Shown here in pieces: positions 25,742 through 36,417 of a DNA stretch of 64,000 bases. Both the position numbers and the translations under genes were made by a program. This DNA is from Streptomyces antibioticus (GTDB lineage: Bacteria; Actinomycetota; Actinomycetes; Streptomycetales; Streptomycetaceae), in contig NZ_CM007717.1 of assembly GCF_002019855.1 (NCBI RefSeq), positions 124,001 through 188,000 of the forward strand, written 5' to 3'. The notes under the pieces are model-generated. The model was not told the origin of the DNA and searched no databases. It saw only the letters and a program-made list of their open reading frames with translations. Position 1 is the first letter of the stretch; each line of letters opens with the position of its first letter.

Positions 25742-26691
25742 CCCACCACGAGCCCCTCACCGAGACCGTCCCGCCCCCTGCGACGGGCACCGACCCCGCG
25801 CCGCCGGCCGCAGCGGTCGTACCGCGGTCGCGCAACGCCGGACTCGGCGGCTTCGTACGGTCCTTCGTGCGCATCCGCTCCGGTGTGGCGGGCCTCGGCA
25901 TCCTGGTCGTGTTCGGCCTGCTCGCCCTGTGCGCGCCGCTGTTCATCTCCGACGACGACCTCAACGTCATCAAGGTGGACGGCCCCTCCCTGCACTCCCC
26001 CACCGACGGCTACCCGCTCGGCACCGACCAGGAAGGGCGCTCCATCCTGCTGCTGGTCATCTGGGGAGCCCGCTCCTCGCTGTCGATCGGCCTGATGGCG
26101 ACCGTCCTGACGGTGGTGCTCGGCAGCGCCGTCGGGCTGGTCGCCGGGCACTACGGCGGCTGGATCGGCAAGGCGCTGATGCACCTCACCGACTGGTTCA
26201 TCGCCCTGCCCAGCCTGCCGCTGGCCATCTCGCTGTCGGCGGTGATCGGGCAGGGCACCGCGTCCATCACCATCGCCATCGCGGTCACGAGCTGGTCGTC
26301 CACGGCCCGGCTGGTGCGGGCGCAGACCCTCGCCGTGGAGGCCAAGCCGTTCATCGAGCGGGCCAGGGCGCTGGGCGCGGGCGGACCGCAGGTGATGCTG
26401 CGGCACGTCCTGCCCAACGTCACCCCGCTGATCCTGGTCTCCTCCACCCTGACGGTGGCCTCGGCGATCCTGTCCGAGGCGACCCTGACCTTCCTCGGTC
26501 TGGGCGACCCGACGGGCATCTCCTGGGGCGCGATGCTCAACTCGGCCCTGAGCGGCGGCGCCGTCACCTCCGGCGCCTGGTGGTACCTGTATCCGCCGGG
26601 CATCGCCATCCTGATCGTCGTCCTCGGCTTCACCCTGACCGGCCGCGCCGTGGAGACCCTTCTCAACCCGAGGTCGGTGAAGACACGTTGA
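25738..26691 (+). CDS. Dipeptide/oligopeptide ABC permease, DppC type
   Basis: 317-aa permease. A cytosolic N-terminal tail precedes the first span (GVAGLGILVVFGLLALCAPL). The DppC hallmark GYPLGTDQEGRSILLLVIWGARSS follows, with the EAA loop PFIERARALGAGGPQVMLRHVLPN and C-terminal LTFLGLGDPTGISWGAML. Translationally coupled to the DppB-type gene (GTGA overlap) and followed within 5 bases by the first ATPase gene. Confidence 0.92.
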   Translation: MTHHEPLTETVPPPATGTDPAPPAAAVVPRSRNAGLGGFVRSFVRIRSGVAGLGILVVFGLLALCAPLFISDDDLNVIKVDGPSLHSPTDGYPLGTDQEGRSILLLVIWGARSSLSIGLMATVLTVVLGSAVGLVAGHYGGWIGKALMHLTDWFIALPSLPLAISLSAVIGQGTASITIAIAVTSWSSTARLVRAQTLAVEAKPFIERARALGAGGPQVMLRHVLPNVTPLILVSSTLTVASAILSEATLTFLGLGDPTGISWGAMLNSALSGGAVTSGAWWYLYPPGIAILIVVLGFTLTGRAVETLLNPRSVKTR

Positions 26692-26696
26692 ACGCG

Positions 26697-27733
26697 ATGC
26701 TGGAGGTCAAGGACCTCAGAGTCACGTATCGCGGCGGCGGGCGCACCGTGCCCGCCGTGCGCGGGGTGGACCTCACCCTGGACGCCGGGCAGACGCTCGG
26801 CCTGGCCGGCGAGTCCGGCTCGGGCAAGTCCACCCTGGCGATGAGCCTGCTACGGCTGCTGCCGGCCGCCGCCGAGGTCACCGGCCAGGTGCTCTACCAG
26901 GGCGAGGACCTGCTCACCGCCAACTGGAGCCGGATGCGCGCGGTGCGCTGGGCGGAGGCGTCCGTGGTCTTCCAGGGCGCGATGACCGCCCTCAACCCGG
27001 TGCACACCATCGGTGACCAGCTCGTCGAGCCGATCCTGCTGCACGGCCGCAGGGCCGGCGAGGAGGGCGGCCGGATCACCGACAGGCAGGCCCGCGCCCG
27101 CGCGGCCGAGCTGCTGGAGTCGGTGGGCGTCCCGGCGCGGCGGATGCGCAGCTATCCGCACGAGTTCTCCGGAGGCCAGCGCCAGCGCATCATGATCGCC
27201 ATGGCGCTGGCCTGCCGCCCGAACCTGGTCATCGCGGACGAGCCCACCACGGCGCTCGACGTGATGGTGCAGGCCCAGATCCTGGACCTGCTGTCGGACC
27301 GGGTGCGCGACGAGGGCATCGGCGTCATCATGATCAGCCACGATCTGTCCGTCCTCGGCCAGATGTGCGACCGCCTCGCGGTGATGTACGCCGGTGAGCT
27401 GGTGGAGTCCGGCCCCTCCCGGCAGCTCCTGGACGACCCCCGGCACCCGTACACCCGGGCGCTGTCCCGCGCCTTCCCCACCATCGGCGACCCCGCCTCC
27501 CGGATGGCGCCGGCCGGGCTGCCCGGCGACCCGCCCGACCCGGCCGCCCTCGGCGCGGGCTGCCCCTTCGCGGCCCGCTGCCCCGAGGTGCACGAGGTCT
27601 GCGACAGCAGCCCCGTCGCGCTGTGGCCAGCCGGTCCCGCACGGCAGTCCGCGTGCCTGCGGGTGCTGCCCGGGTTCCCGAACGTCCCCACGGCCCCGCA
27701 CGAGCCCGAACCGTCCCCGGAAGGAGCCCGCTC

Positions 27734-27737
<4 letters not shown>
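26697..27737 (+). CDS. Peptide ABC transporter ATPase, DppD type
   Basis: 346-aa ATP-binding subunit. Walker A GESGSGKST (about residues 38-46), Q-loop VVFQGAMTALNPVH, signature FSGGQRQRIMIAMAL, Walker B LVIADEPTTALD, H-loop MISHDLS. The C-terminal oligopeptide-ABC extension carries a Cys cluster (GCPFAARCPEVHEVC) typical of Dpp/Opp ATPases. ATG at 26697 is taken; a TTG at 26688 would overlap the previous stop. Confidence 0.92.
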
Positions 27738-28869
<1,132 letters not shown>

Positions 28870-28873
<4 letters not shown>

Positions 28874-29730
28874 ACGCGACGGCGACACCGAGGTGCGCGG
28901 CCGGTACCCGTCCGGCTGCGCCGCTGGTCGTACGGGACGTGGACGGCCCGCTGGAGATGGCCGACTGCGTCGCGCTGTACGAGCGGGTCATGGGCCTGCG
29001 CCCCGGCGACGGCAGCCTCAACCCACGCCTGCTGACCGCCCTCCAGGACAACAGCGGCCTGGTCGTCGGCGCCTATCTCGGGGAGGCGCTGGTGGGGTTC
29101 ACCTACAGCTTCCTCGCCCGCGAACGGGACACCGACGGACAGGGCCCGCGCCTTTACCAGTACTCCCAGTTGGCCGTGGTGGCGCACGAACGCCAGGGCC
29201 TCGGCATCGGACGGCTCCTCAAACTCGGCCAGCGCGACCGCTGCCTCGCCGAGGGGACGACGCTGATCCGCTGGGCGTACGACCCGATGCAGACCCGCAA
29301 CGCCCACTTCAACCTGGACGTGCTCGGCGCGGTGGTGGACGCGGTCAAGCCCGCGATGTACGGCGCCTCGGGCTTCGGCGCCGCCACCGGCGAGTCCACC
29401 GACCGCTTCATCGTCTCCTGGCACCTGGACGCCCCGGCACGGCCCGCCGCGCCCGCTCCCGGTGCGCTGCCGGGCGGCTGGAGCGTCGGCCAGGTGTACG
29501 ACGACGGCGACGACCGGATCGTGGTCCTGCCCGACGACTGGCTCCGGCTGCGCGCCGACGCCGGTCCGGAGCACGCCGCCCGGCTGCGCGGCCGTCTCAC
29601 GTCCGCCTTCGCCCGGCTGCTCGCCGACCGTACGGCCGTCTCGTGCGTACGGCTGCCCGACGGCCTCGCCGCCTATCGCTTCATCCCCCGTGCCGCCGCG
29701 CCCGGCACCGCCCTCCGGGCCTCTTGTTAG
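28870..29730 (+). CDS. COG3375-type GNAT acyltransferase
   Basis: 286-aa protein of the predicted GNAT group that travels with OSBS-like enolases. Acyl-CoA-binding text is VVAHERQGLGIGRLLKLGQR (about 104-123), followed by the subgroup pattern WAYDPMQTRNAHFNLDVLG. In Geobacillus a GNAT enzyme beside an N-succinylamino-acid racemase succinylates D-amino acids from succinyl-CoA; by context this one is a candidate for that first step (inference). A C-terminal about 100 residues lies beyond the core GNAT fold. GTG at 28870 overlaps the ATPase stop. A second paralogue is at 51500-52531. Confidence 0.85.
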
Positions 29731-29743
29731 GACGACTCCGCAC

Positions 29744-30889
29744 ATGACCGTCACCCTTGCCGAGATCGAGCTGGCGCTGGTCCGCCTCGATCTCGTCCAC
29801 TCCTTCGAGACCAGCTCCCACCGCAAGTCGTATCTGGAGCACATCGTCGTCCGCGCGACCGCCGAGGACGGCAGCGTCGGCTGGGGCGAGTGCGCCTCGC
29901 CGAGCGACCCGTTCTACTGCGGCGAGTCCACCTGGAGCTGCTGGCAGGTGCTCGGCGAGTACCTCGCCCCGATGCTGCTCGGCCGGCCCTGGGACCACCC
30001 CGAGGACGCGGCCCGGCTCACCGCGAAGGTGAGCGGCAACCACTTCGCCCGCGCGGGCCTCGACATGGCCTGCTGGGACCTGTACGGGCAGCGGCGCGGC
30101 GAGCCGCTGGCCGATGTGCTCGGCGCCGCCGCCGAGGCGGTGCCCGCCGGGGTCAGCCTCGGCATCGAGCCGACGATCGACGCGCTGCTCGCCCAGGTCT
30201 CCCGGCATGTCGCCGACGGCTACCGCCGGATCAAGCTGAAGATCCGCCCCGGCTGGGACCTCGAACCGGTCCGCGCCGTCCAGGACGCCTTCCCCGGCGT
30301 CGCCCTCCAGGTGGACGCCAACACCGCCTACCGTCCCGAACAGGAGGCCGTACTCGCCGAGTTGGACGGACGCGGCCTGCTGATGATCGAGCAGCCGTAC
30401 GCCGCCGGCGACCTGCTCTCGCACGCCCGGCTCGCCGCCCGCCTCGACACCCCGGTGTGCCTGGACGAGTCGGTCACGACCCCGGACGTGCTGCGCACCG
30501 CGCTGCACCTGGGCGCGGCCGACGTCGTCAACATCAAGGTGTCCCGGCTCGGCGGGCTCGGCCCGTCGAAGACGGTGCACGACCTGTGCCTGGACGCCGG
30601 GGTGCCGGTGTGGTGCGGCGGGATGCACGAGTTCGGCATCGGCCGGGCCGCCAACCTGGCCCTCGCCGGACTGCCCGGCTTCACCCTGCCCTCGGACGTC
30701 TCCGGCTCCGACAAGTACTACCGGCAGGACATCGTCACGCCGCCGATCCGCGCCGTGGACGGCATGGTCACCGTACCGCGCTCCCGGCCCGGCATCGGCC
30801 TCGACGTGGACCTCGGCCGGCTGAGCCGGCACACCACGCGCACCTGGACCATCCGTCCCGGCGCCACCCTGGAAGGAAAGGCAGCATGA
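29744..30889 (+). CDS. Enolase-superfamily N-acylamino-acid racemase/OSBS-like
   Basis: 381-aa enzyme of the OSBS/N-succinylamino-acid racemase group. All expected catalytic residues are present: K164 and K166 (RIKLKI), metal ligands D191 (VDAN), E216 (MIEQP) and D241 (LDES), and K265 (NIKVSRLGG), plus the GGMHEFGIGR loop. The two opposing lysines racemise N-acylated amino acids. No menaquinone genes are near, so OSBS duty is unlikely. With the GNAT before it and M20 hydrolase after, it fits the middle step of D- to L-amino-acid conversion. ATG at 29744; overlaps the next gene by ATGA. Confidence 0.9.
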   Translation: MTVTLAEIELALVRLDLVHSFETSSHRKSYLEHIVVRATAEDGSVGWGECASPSDPFYCGESTWSCWQVLGEYLAPMLLGRPWDHPEDAARLTAKVSGNHFARAGLDMACWDLYGQRRGEPLADVLGAAAEAVPAGVSLGIEPTIDALLAQVSRHVADGYRRIKLKIRPGWDLEPVRAVQDAFPGVALQVDANTAYRPEQEAVLAELDGRGLLMIEQPYAAGDLLSHARLAARLDTPVCLDESVTTPDVLRTALHLGAADVVNIKVSRLGGLGPSKTVHDLCLDAGVPVWCGGMHEFGIGRAANLALAGLPGFTLPSDVSGSDKYYRQDIVTPPIRAVDGMVTVPRSRPGIGLDVDLGRLSRHTTRTWTIRPGATLEGKAA

Positions 30890-31725
30890 AGGTCCTGATC
30901 TCCGCCGACATGGAGGGCGTCACCGGCGTCACCTTCCCCGACGACTGCGAGCCAGGACACGCGCGTTGGGAGTACAACCGGCGGTTCCTGACCGCCGACG
31001 TCAACGCCGCGATCGCCGGATTCGCCGCCGCCGGCGCCACCGAGATCCTCGTCAACGAGGCCCATGCCGACCAGCGCAACCTGCTCCTCGACCGGCTCGA
31101 CACCCGGGCCACGCTGCTGATCGGCACGCACAAGCCGCTCGGCATGATGGAGGGCATCGATCGCTCCCCCGACGCGGTCGCCTTCGTCGGCTACCACACC
31201 GGCGCGGGCCAGCCGGGCGTCCTCGCCCACACCTACCTCCCGAACACCATCACCGCGGTGCGCATCAACGGCGAACCGGCCTCCGAGGGCCGCATGAACG
31301 CGCTGCTCGCCGACGAGTACGGCGTCCCGGTCGTCCTGGTCACCGGCGACGACCTGTGCTGCGAGGACGCCCGCGACTGGGCGCCGCACGCCGCCCACGC
31401 CGTGGTCAAGACCTGCGTGGACCGTTACTCCGCGATCTGTCTGCCGCCGGAGGTGAGCGCCGCGCGCATCACCGAGGCCGCGCGCGAGGGTCTCGCGGCC
31501 CTCCCCGCCTCCGGGGGACCGACGGCGCCGCCCGCCGAGGGTTACACCTACGAAGTGTCCTTCGACGCGGCCCACTTGGCGCCCGCCGCCAGCTACATCC
31601 CCGGCGTCGTCCAGACCGACCCGCTGACCGTGCGGTTCACGCTGCCGACGATGTACGAGGCGATCCGCTGCTTCCGCGCGCTGACCCGGGTGGTCACCTC
31701 GGCCGTGGAGAACTGCTATGGCTGA
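30886..31725 (+). CDS. dppA: M55 D-aminopeptidase, DppA type
   Basis: 279-aa zinc peptidase. The N-terminal MKVLISADMEGVTG provides D8 and E10, the first zinc ligands of DppA. VNEAHAD, VGYHTGAG and the INGEPASEG segment supply the other His/Glu ligands. Bacillus DppA is a decameric self-compartmentalising D-aminopeptidase that releases D-Ala from D-Ala-D-Ala and D-Ala-Gly-Gly. Here it would free D-amino acids from imported peptides and feed the racemase pathway. Coupled upstream by ATGA and overlapping the next gene by 8 bases. Confidence 0.93.
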   Translation: MKVLISADMEGVTGVTFPDDCEPGHARWEYNRRFLTADVNAAIAGFAAAGATEILVNEAHADQRNLLLDRLDTRATLLIGTHKPLGMMEGIDRSPDAVAFVGYHTGAGQPGVLAHTYLPNTITAVRINGEPASEGRMNALLADEYGVPVVLVTGDDLCCEDARDWAPHAAHAVVKTCVDRYSAICLPPEVSAARITEAAREGLAALPASGGPTAPPAEGYTYEVSFDAAHLAPAASYIPGVVQTDPLTVRFTLPTMYEAIRCFRALTRVVTSAVENCYG

Positions 31726-32878
31726 GCCCACCGAACTCCTTTCATTGGTTCGGACGTTCGGCGACGCGGCCCTCGAACGCTGGTCGCGTCTCGTGTCGTT
31801 GGAGACCCCGTCCGGCGACGCCGACCGCGCGGCGGTGTTCGGCAGGGAACTGGCCGCGGGCCTCGCCGCCACCGCCGACCGCGTCGAGCAGCCGCCGGGA
31901 CCGGGCGGCGACCACCTGGTGGCGTACTGGAACGGGCGTGAGACCACCGACGACGGCTCCCCTGCCGGACACACACTCCTCGTGGCACACAGCGACACCG
32001 TCTTCCCGGCCGGGACGGTCGCCCGGCGCCCCTTCACACTCGCCGAGGACGGGGACACGGTCACCGGACCCGGGGTCTTCGACATGAAGGGTTCCCTGGT
32101 CGCCGTCGAGCTGGCCATGGACCTGCTGTCCCGTACGGGCGCCACGCCCAGGCGTCCGGTACGGCTGGTGGTGGTGAACGACGAGGAGATCGGCAGCCCC
32201 GACGGCAGCCGCCTCGTGGCCCGGCACGCCGAGGGCGCCCACGCGGTACTCGGCCTCGAACCGCCGTTGCCCGGAGGCGCGTTGAAGATCGGCCGGCGTG
32301 GGGTGGCCCGGGTACGGCTGCGTGTGCGCGGGGTGAGCGCCCACGCCGGGCTCGACGCCGCCCTCGGCGTCTCCGCGATCGACGAACTCGTGGACCAGCT
32401 CGCCCGGTTGCGGGCGACGGCCGACGCGCTCCCGGACGCCGCGCTGAACGTCGGCACGATCAGCGGCGGGACCCGCGCCAATGTCGTCGCCGACCACGCG
32501 GAAGCAGAGATCGGCCTGCGCTATGCCACCGCCGAGACGGAACGGGCCCTGATGTCGGCTTTGTTGGAGCCGACGCCGGTACGGGAGCGCGCGGCGCTGT
32601 CCGCCGAGAAGCTGTCTCATCGCCCGGCATGGGCGATGGACCCGGCCAATCCCTTGGCTGCCGAACTCACGACGCTGGCCGCCGCATTGGGCCTGGCTCT
32701 CCCCATCGGCTCCTCCGGCGGCGCGGGCGACACCAACCTCACCGGCGCGCTCGGCATCCCGACGGTCGACGGCCTGGGCCCGGCGGGCGCGGGCGCCCAC
32801 GGCGAGGACGAACACGCCTCGCTGTCCTCCCTGTTGGAGCGGGCGGCGCTCGTCGCAACGTACCTGAACACCCACTGA
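31718..32878 (+). CDS. M20 CPG2-like hydrolase, candidate N-acyl-L-amino-acid hydrolase
   Basis: 386-aa di-zinc hydrolase of the glutamate-carboxypeptidase (CPG2) branch. Ligands: VAHSDTVF (His), VFDMKGS (bridging Asp), NDEEIGS (catalytic and ligand Glu), LEPP (Glu) and, near the end, GEDEHASL (His). The dimerisation domain opens with GVSAHAGLDAALG. By context it is the candidate N-succinyl-L-amino-acid hydrolase completing the GNAT-racemase route, though folate/dipeptide-type cleavage is equally allowed by family. ATG at 31718 inside the preceding gene's end. Confidence 0.9.
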   Translation: MAEPTELLSLVRTFGDAALERWSRLVSLETPSGDADRAAVFGRELAAGLAATADRVEQPPGPGGDHLVAYWNGRETTDDGSPAGHTLLVAHSDTVFPAGTVARRPFTLAEDGDTVTGPGVFDMKGSLVAVELAMDLLSRTGATPRRPVRLVVVNDEEIGSPDGSRLVARHAEGAHAVLGLEPPLPGGALKIGRRGVARVRLRVRGVSAHAGLDAALGVSAIDELVDQLARLRATADALPDAALNVGTISGGTRANVVADHAEAEIGLRYATAETERALMSALLEPTPVRERAALSAEKLSHRPAWAMDPANPLAAELTTLAAALGLALPIGSSGGAGDTNLTGALGIPTVDGLGPAGAGAHGEDEHASLSSLLERAALVATYLNTH

Positions 32879-32904
32879 CCCCTGTCTTGCCAAGGAGCAC
32901 CACC

Positions 32905-33837
32905 ATGCCCCTCACCCTCCCCTCCGAGGGCCTCATCCGCCCCGCCGCGCCCAAGCCCGGTGACCGTGTCGCCGTGATCGCCGCCAGCGGACCGACCGAC
33001 CAGGAAAACCTGGAGATCGGCCTGGAGTCGCTGCGCGGACTCGGCTTCCAGCCGGAGGTGTTCGCCTCCGCGCGGGCGACCGGCGAGTACCTGGCCGGGG
33101 ACGACGCGCTGCGCGCCCGCGATCTGACCGCCGCGCTCACCGACCCGGCGTTCACGGCCGTCTTCTGCGCCAACGGCGGCTACGGCGCCCAGCGCACCCT
33201 GGAACTGGTCGACTGGGACGCCATCGGCACGCCCACTCCGCGCACCGTCATCGGCTTCTCCGACGTGACGGCGCTGCTGGAGGCGGTGGCGGTGAAGCTG
33301 GGCTGGACGGGCCTGTTCGGCCCCATGCCCGCCATCCGCGGCTTTCACCCCGGCCGCGCCGACTTCGACGGCCTCGCCGCGCTCCTCACCGACCCGGCCT
33401 CGGTGAAGGAGCTGCGCTTCCCGGACTCCCGGCCGCTGGTCGGCGGCACGGCCGAGGGCATCACCCTGGGCGGCACGGTCACGCTGCTCGCCTGCTCCCT
33501 CGGCACGGACACGTCGCTGCCCGCGCGCGGCGGCATCGTCCTGCTGGAGGACGTGGACGAGGAGACCTTCCGCCTCGACCGCTTCCTCACCCAGCTCCGC
33601 CGCGCCGGCTACTTCGACGGCGCGTCCGGCATCGTCTGCGGCACCTTCACCGACTGCGGCACCCGCGAACGCGTCGAGCAACTCCTCCACGACCGCCTCG
33701 GCGACCTCGGCATCCCGGTCCTGGTGGGCGCGGACATCGGCCATGGGGTGCCTCAGCAGACGTTCCCGATCGGGACACGGGCCCGCCTTGACGCCGATGG
33801 GGGTGTGCTGACGTTCTTGGACGCGGTGCTTGGCTGA
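32905..33837 (+). CDS. S66 LD-carboxypeptidase
   Basis: 310-aa S66 serine peptidase. The nucleophile Ser lies in VIGFSDVTALLEA (about 108-120), the Glu in LLEDVDEETFRLDRFL and the His in GADIGHGVP, giving the Ser-Glu-His arrangement of LdcA. The upstream substrate strand is FCANGGYGAQRTLELVDW. LdcA removes the terminal D-Ala from murein tetrapeptide between DAP and D-Ala; self-immunity MccF-type relatives exist. Its place after the D-aminopeptidase and M20 genes supports a murein-peptide role. ATG with AAGGAG upstream; last gene of the operon. Confidence 0.92.
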   Translation: MPLTLPSEGLIRPAAPKPGDRVAVIAASGPTDQENLEIGLESLRGLGFQPEVFASARATGEYLAGDDALRARDLTAALTDPAFTAVFCANGGYGAQRTLELVDWDAIGTPTPRTVIGFSDVTALLEAVAVKLGWTGLFGPMPAIRGFHPGRADFDGLAALLTDPASVKELRFPDSRPLVGGTAEGITLGGTVTLLACSLGTDTSLPARGGIVLLEDVDEETFRLDRFLTQLRRAGYFDGASGIVCGTFTDCGTRERVEQLLHDRLGDLGIPVLVGADIGHGVPQQTFPIGTRARLDADGGVLTFLDAVLG

Positions 33838-34018
33838 GGCGGTGGGGGGGGCGGGGCGTGTGCAGGTGAGGGGTGCGCGCGTGGGCGGGTCACGGGGGAC
33901 GTCGATCCGCCTCCCTACCGCCTCCCCGGCACCCGATCTTGACGTGGCCGGCGATCGTGACGTCAGATGCAGTGAGAAGCAGGTGTCGGCAGGCGGCACC
34001 GCTGTAGGGGGGCTCAGC

Positions 34019-34471
34019 GTGTTCATCACGGAAGAGGGCGTTTTCGATCCTGATGAAATGCTGAGTCTCTACGCGTCGGTCGGCTGGGAGGGCTACACCG
34101 CCGACGTCGACAAACTCTGCCGTGGCCTGCGGAACTCCCACCTCGTCATCACCGCACGAGACGGCTCAGGAACACTCCTCGCCCTGGCCCGCACCATCTC
34201 CGACGACGAACACATCTGCTACGTCCAGGACGTCGTGGTCAACCCTGCACATCACCGGCAGGGCATCGGTCGAGCCCTGATCGAGCACCTCATGCGGCGC
34301 TACTCGCACTGCCGCTTCTTCCTCCTGTCCACAGACCACGAGTCGTCACCGGAAGGCCGGCGCAACCACGCCTTCTACCGGAGCCTTGGCTTCCTGTCCT
34401 ACGAGGAGAAGCAGATGGCAGGCTTCGGCCTGCCCAGACATCGCCCGGACCTGCGCGAGACAACCCCATAG
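34019..34471 (+). CDS. GNAT N-acetyltransferase
   Basis: 150-aa single-domain GNAT. Acetyl-CoA-binding text is VQDVVVNPAHHRQGIGRALIEH (motif A, R-Q-G-I-G-R), with NHAFYRSLGF near the end (motif B). Substrate unknown. The GTG at 34019 is preferred because GTAGGGGGG sits eight bases ahead; the longer upstream frame reads as low-complexity. The 181-base gap before it marks the end of cluster 1. Confidence 0.85.
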   Translation: MFITEEGVFDPDEMLSLYASVGWEGYTADVDKLCRGLRNSHLVITARDGSGTLLALARTISDDEHICYVQDVVVNPAHHRQGIGRALIEHLMRRYSHCRFFLLSTDHESSPEGRRNHAFYRSLGFLSYEEKQMAGFGLPRHRPDLRETTP

Positions 34472-34620
34472 AGGGTCGCCCCTCCCGGGGCCGCCGCACC
34501 GTCGGTGGCGCGGTCGCCCTGCGCGGAGCGTGCCCGAGCTTGCGGTGCTGCGTTGTCACCTGTCGGTACGATGATCCCCGAGGCGTGCTTGAGCCGCCGG
34601 TATCTCGACTCGGGGACTCG

Positions 34621-35223
34621 ATGGACACGTGGCAAGACCTGGCAGCGGTGGTGGAGGAGCGTCTGGCGGCCATGTCGTCAGGCGAGCGTGGAGTCTTCGC
34701 CGCCGGCGCCGCGGAACGGCTCATGTGCCGGCATGAAGCATTGCCCGAGGAAGATCGGGCGCCGTTCACCATGAGCCTGCGACCTCTCTTGAACTCCGTG
34801 TGGGAGGCCGTCCTCGGGGACTCGACCGCTTTCACTGCCGTGAAACGCGGGGTGGCCGAGTACTTGCTCAGCGACTATTGCCACAACGACGGCCAGGACG
34901 GTCCCGACGACGCGGACGAGCACGCGGCAGCCGCGACACTCCATGCCGCGCACGCCTACCTGTTCGAGTGCGCGGACTTCGCAATCTGGGCCAGCCGCCG
35001 GGCCGTGGACGCTGTGGATGAGCAGCTCCAGTACCTCGACGAGTCGGATGAGGACACACCCGACCTCGACGAGGCCCTTGTTGCCGAGCTCCGTCGGCAA
35101 CTTGAGGATCTCGACCTCATCGCGACGTACTCGAAGGACCTGCGGTACGCGTCCCTGGGCCTGCCCATCGGCACGTCCGTCCGGCTCCGCGTGGAACTGC
35201 GTACTCCCCTCTCTGCTCGCTGA
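34621..35223 (+). CDS. Hypothetical protein, DUF416-like
   Basis: 200-aa acidic, helical, soluble protein. The FAAGAAERLM … LRPLLNSVWEAVLGD pattern in the first 65 residues resembles DUF416 (YjaG) proteins, whose function is unknown. The HAYLFECADFAIWASRRAVDAVDEQLQYLDE segment also fits that fold. ATG at 34621 with GGGGAC upstream. Monocistronic; no partner suggested by neighbours. Confidence 0.65.
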   Translation: MDTWQDLAAVVEERLAAMSSGERGVFAAGAAERLMCRHEALPEEDRAPFTMSLRPLLNSVWEAVLGDSTAFTAVKRGVAEYLLSDYCHNDGQDGPDDADEHAAAATLHAAHAYLFECADFAIWASRRAVDAVDEQLQYLDESDEDTPDLDEALVAELRRQLEDLDLIATYSKDLRYASLGLPIGTSVRLRVELRTPLSAR

Positions 35224-35461
35224 GTTCGTTCACCATCGCAGAGGTGGTGGTACGCGAACCGGCAGTCCCGTCTCGGCGATTGCAATGCCGATCCCCGATC
35301 GACAGGTACGACCAGCCCTCCAATCAGCGTGCACGGCCACCTCGTTCCAGACGCCTCACACCAACGCCCGACCAGCCTGGCCGCCTCATGGCGGCGGGCA
35401 TGATCGGGAGCGGCTGCTTGACTATCCAGCCCTACTGACGCCACGTGAGCCTCGGCGCAGA

Positions 35462-35953
35462 TCAAAAGTGCGTGGCGATTCCGAAGACCCGGCGTAGTTG
35501 TGCCATGTCATGCCGGTCGCGTTGCGATGGTTCGTAGCCCTGGTGGAAGTACACCTGCTGCTCGGCGGACAAGCACGCGACGGGTGTGCCCTGGATGGTG
35601 CCCGTCACGAAGCAGGAGGAGGGATAGACGAAGGGACGTTGCGGGTCGGGTGACGCCTGCACGGCCGAGCCGTCGCCGCTGAATACCAGTGGATGAAGAT
35701 CGATCTCCCGGCCGTCCTGTGCTGTCATGACGAATCGGACTGGCCTCCAGTCCAGGCTCTCCACGAAGCCCGCCGCGCTGAGAGCCGCCAGCACGGTAAC
35801 TTCCTGGTCCTGCCGGTGCATGAGGTCCAAGTCGCGGTGGTCACGGGTCTGTTCACCTACCAAGGCATCGATGCCCCATCCGCCACCGACCCAGACATCG
35901 GCGCCTGCCCGCCGCAACAGCGCCACAATGAACAACACTTCATCAGGTGACAT
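35462..35953 (-). CDS. Nucleotidyltransferase, LinA/ANT-like
   Basis: 163-aa nucleotidyltransferase-fold protein. The catalytic signature GGWGIDALVGEQTRDHRDLDL (about residues 22-42) matches lincosamide nucleotidyltransferase Lnu(A)/AadB-like enzymes, where DxD-type acids bind Mg-NTP. The C-terminal part is GTPVACLSAEQQVYFHQGYEP. Such enzymes adenylylate antibiotics, but many relatives have no known drug substrate. ATG at 35953; a GTG at 35956 is equally possible. Confidence 0.75.
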   Translation of the reverse strand: MSPDEVLFIVALLRRAGADVWVGGGWGIDALVGEQTRDHRDLDLMHRQDQEVTVLAALSAAGFVESLDWRPVRFVMTAQDGREIDLHPLVFSGDGSAVQASPDPQRPFVYPSSCFVTGTIQGTPVACLSAEQQVYFHQGYEPSQRDRHDMAQLRRVFGIATHF

Positions 35954-36152
35954 CACCCGGTGCAGGCTAGGAGCCTCGGCAGCCGACGGCGAACGATTTC
36001 TCTCGGGAGCGGGGCGACGCGACGGTGGCTGCGGCTGTGGGGGCCGTAGCCCGAACCGGGGCGGCCCCGTCGGGCCGCCCGCGGACGGCCCGCGGACGCC
36101 GATCAGGACCCTGACACCCCGCACGGGGTGATGGAGCGAACGCCCCAAGCGC

Positions 36153-36305
36153 CTACGCCTGGGCGAAGATCTCCGCCCGCAGACGTTCGTACTCGGCACA
36201 GGCAGACGGCTCGCCGTCGAAGTAGTCGTCCCAGAAGCCCGGGCGTTGCCATTCCTTCGGTGCCAGCGTCAGTGGGTCGTCTCCCAGCTCTGGGCGACCC
36301 AGCAG
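36153..36305 (-). pseudogene. C-terminal fragment of an unknown protein
   Basis: A minus-strand frame ending at 36153 has a protein-like tail (ELGDDPLTLAPKEWQRPGFW … EPSACAEYERLRAEIFAQA) but upstream degenerates to Gly/Arg/Ser-rich sequence with no plausible start. Family not recognised; probably a leftover 3' end. Confidence 0.35.
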
Positions 36306-36417
36306 TCGCCCGCGTCCGGACCCCCGCACCAACCCACACCCCCCACTTGGTCCCAGCGGACGAAGTCCGCTCCTCCCCCAGCTCATAGGCTCCCCCGCAC
36401 CGAGCAGGAGGGATGCC

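Noticed and set aside
29744..30889. Calling the enolase genes menC (menaquinone OSBS)
   Set aside because: No other men genes nearby, two copies in peptide clusters, and Streptomyces commonly make menaquinone by the futalosine route; racemase context is stronger.
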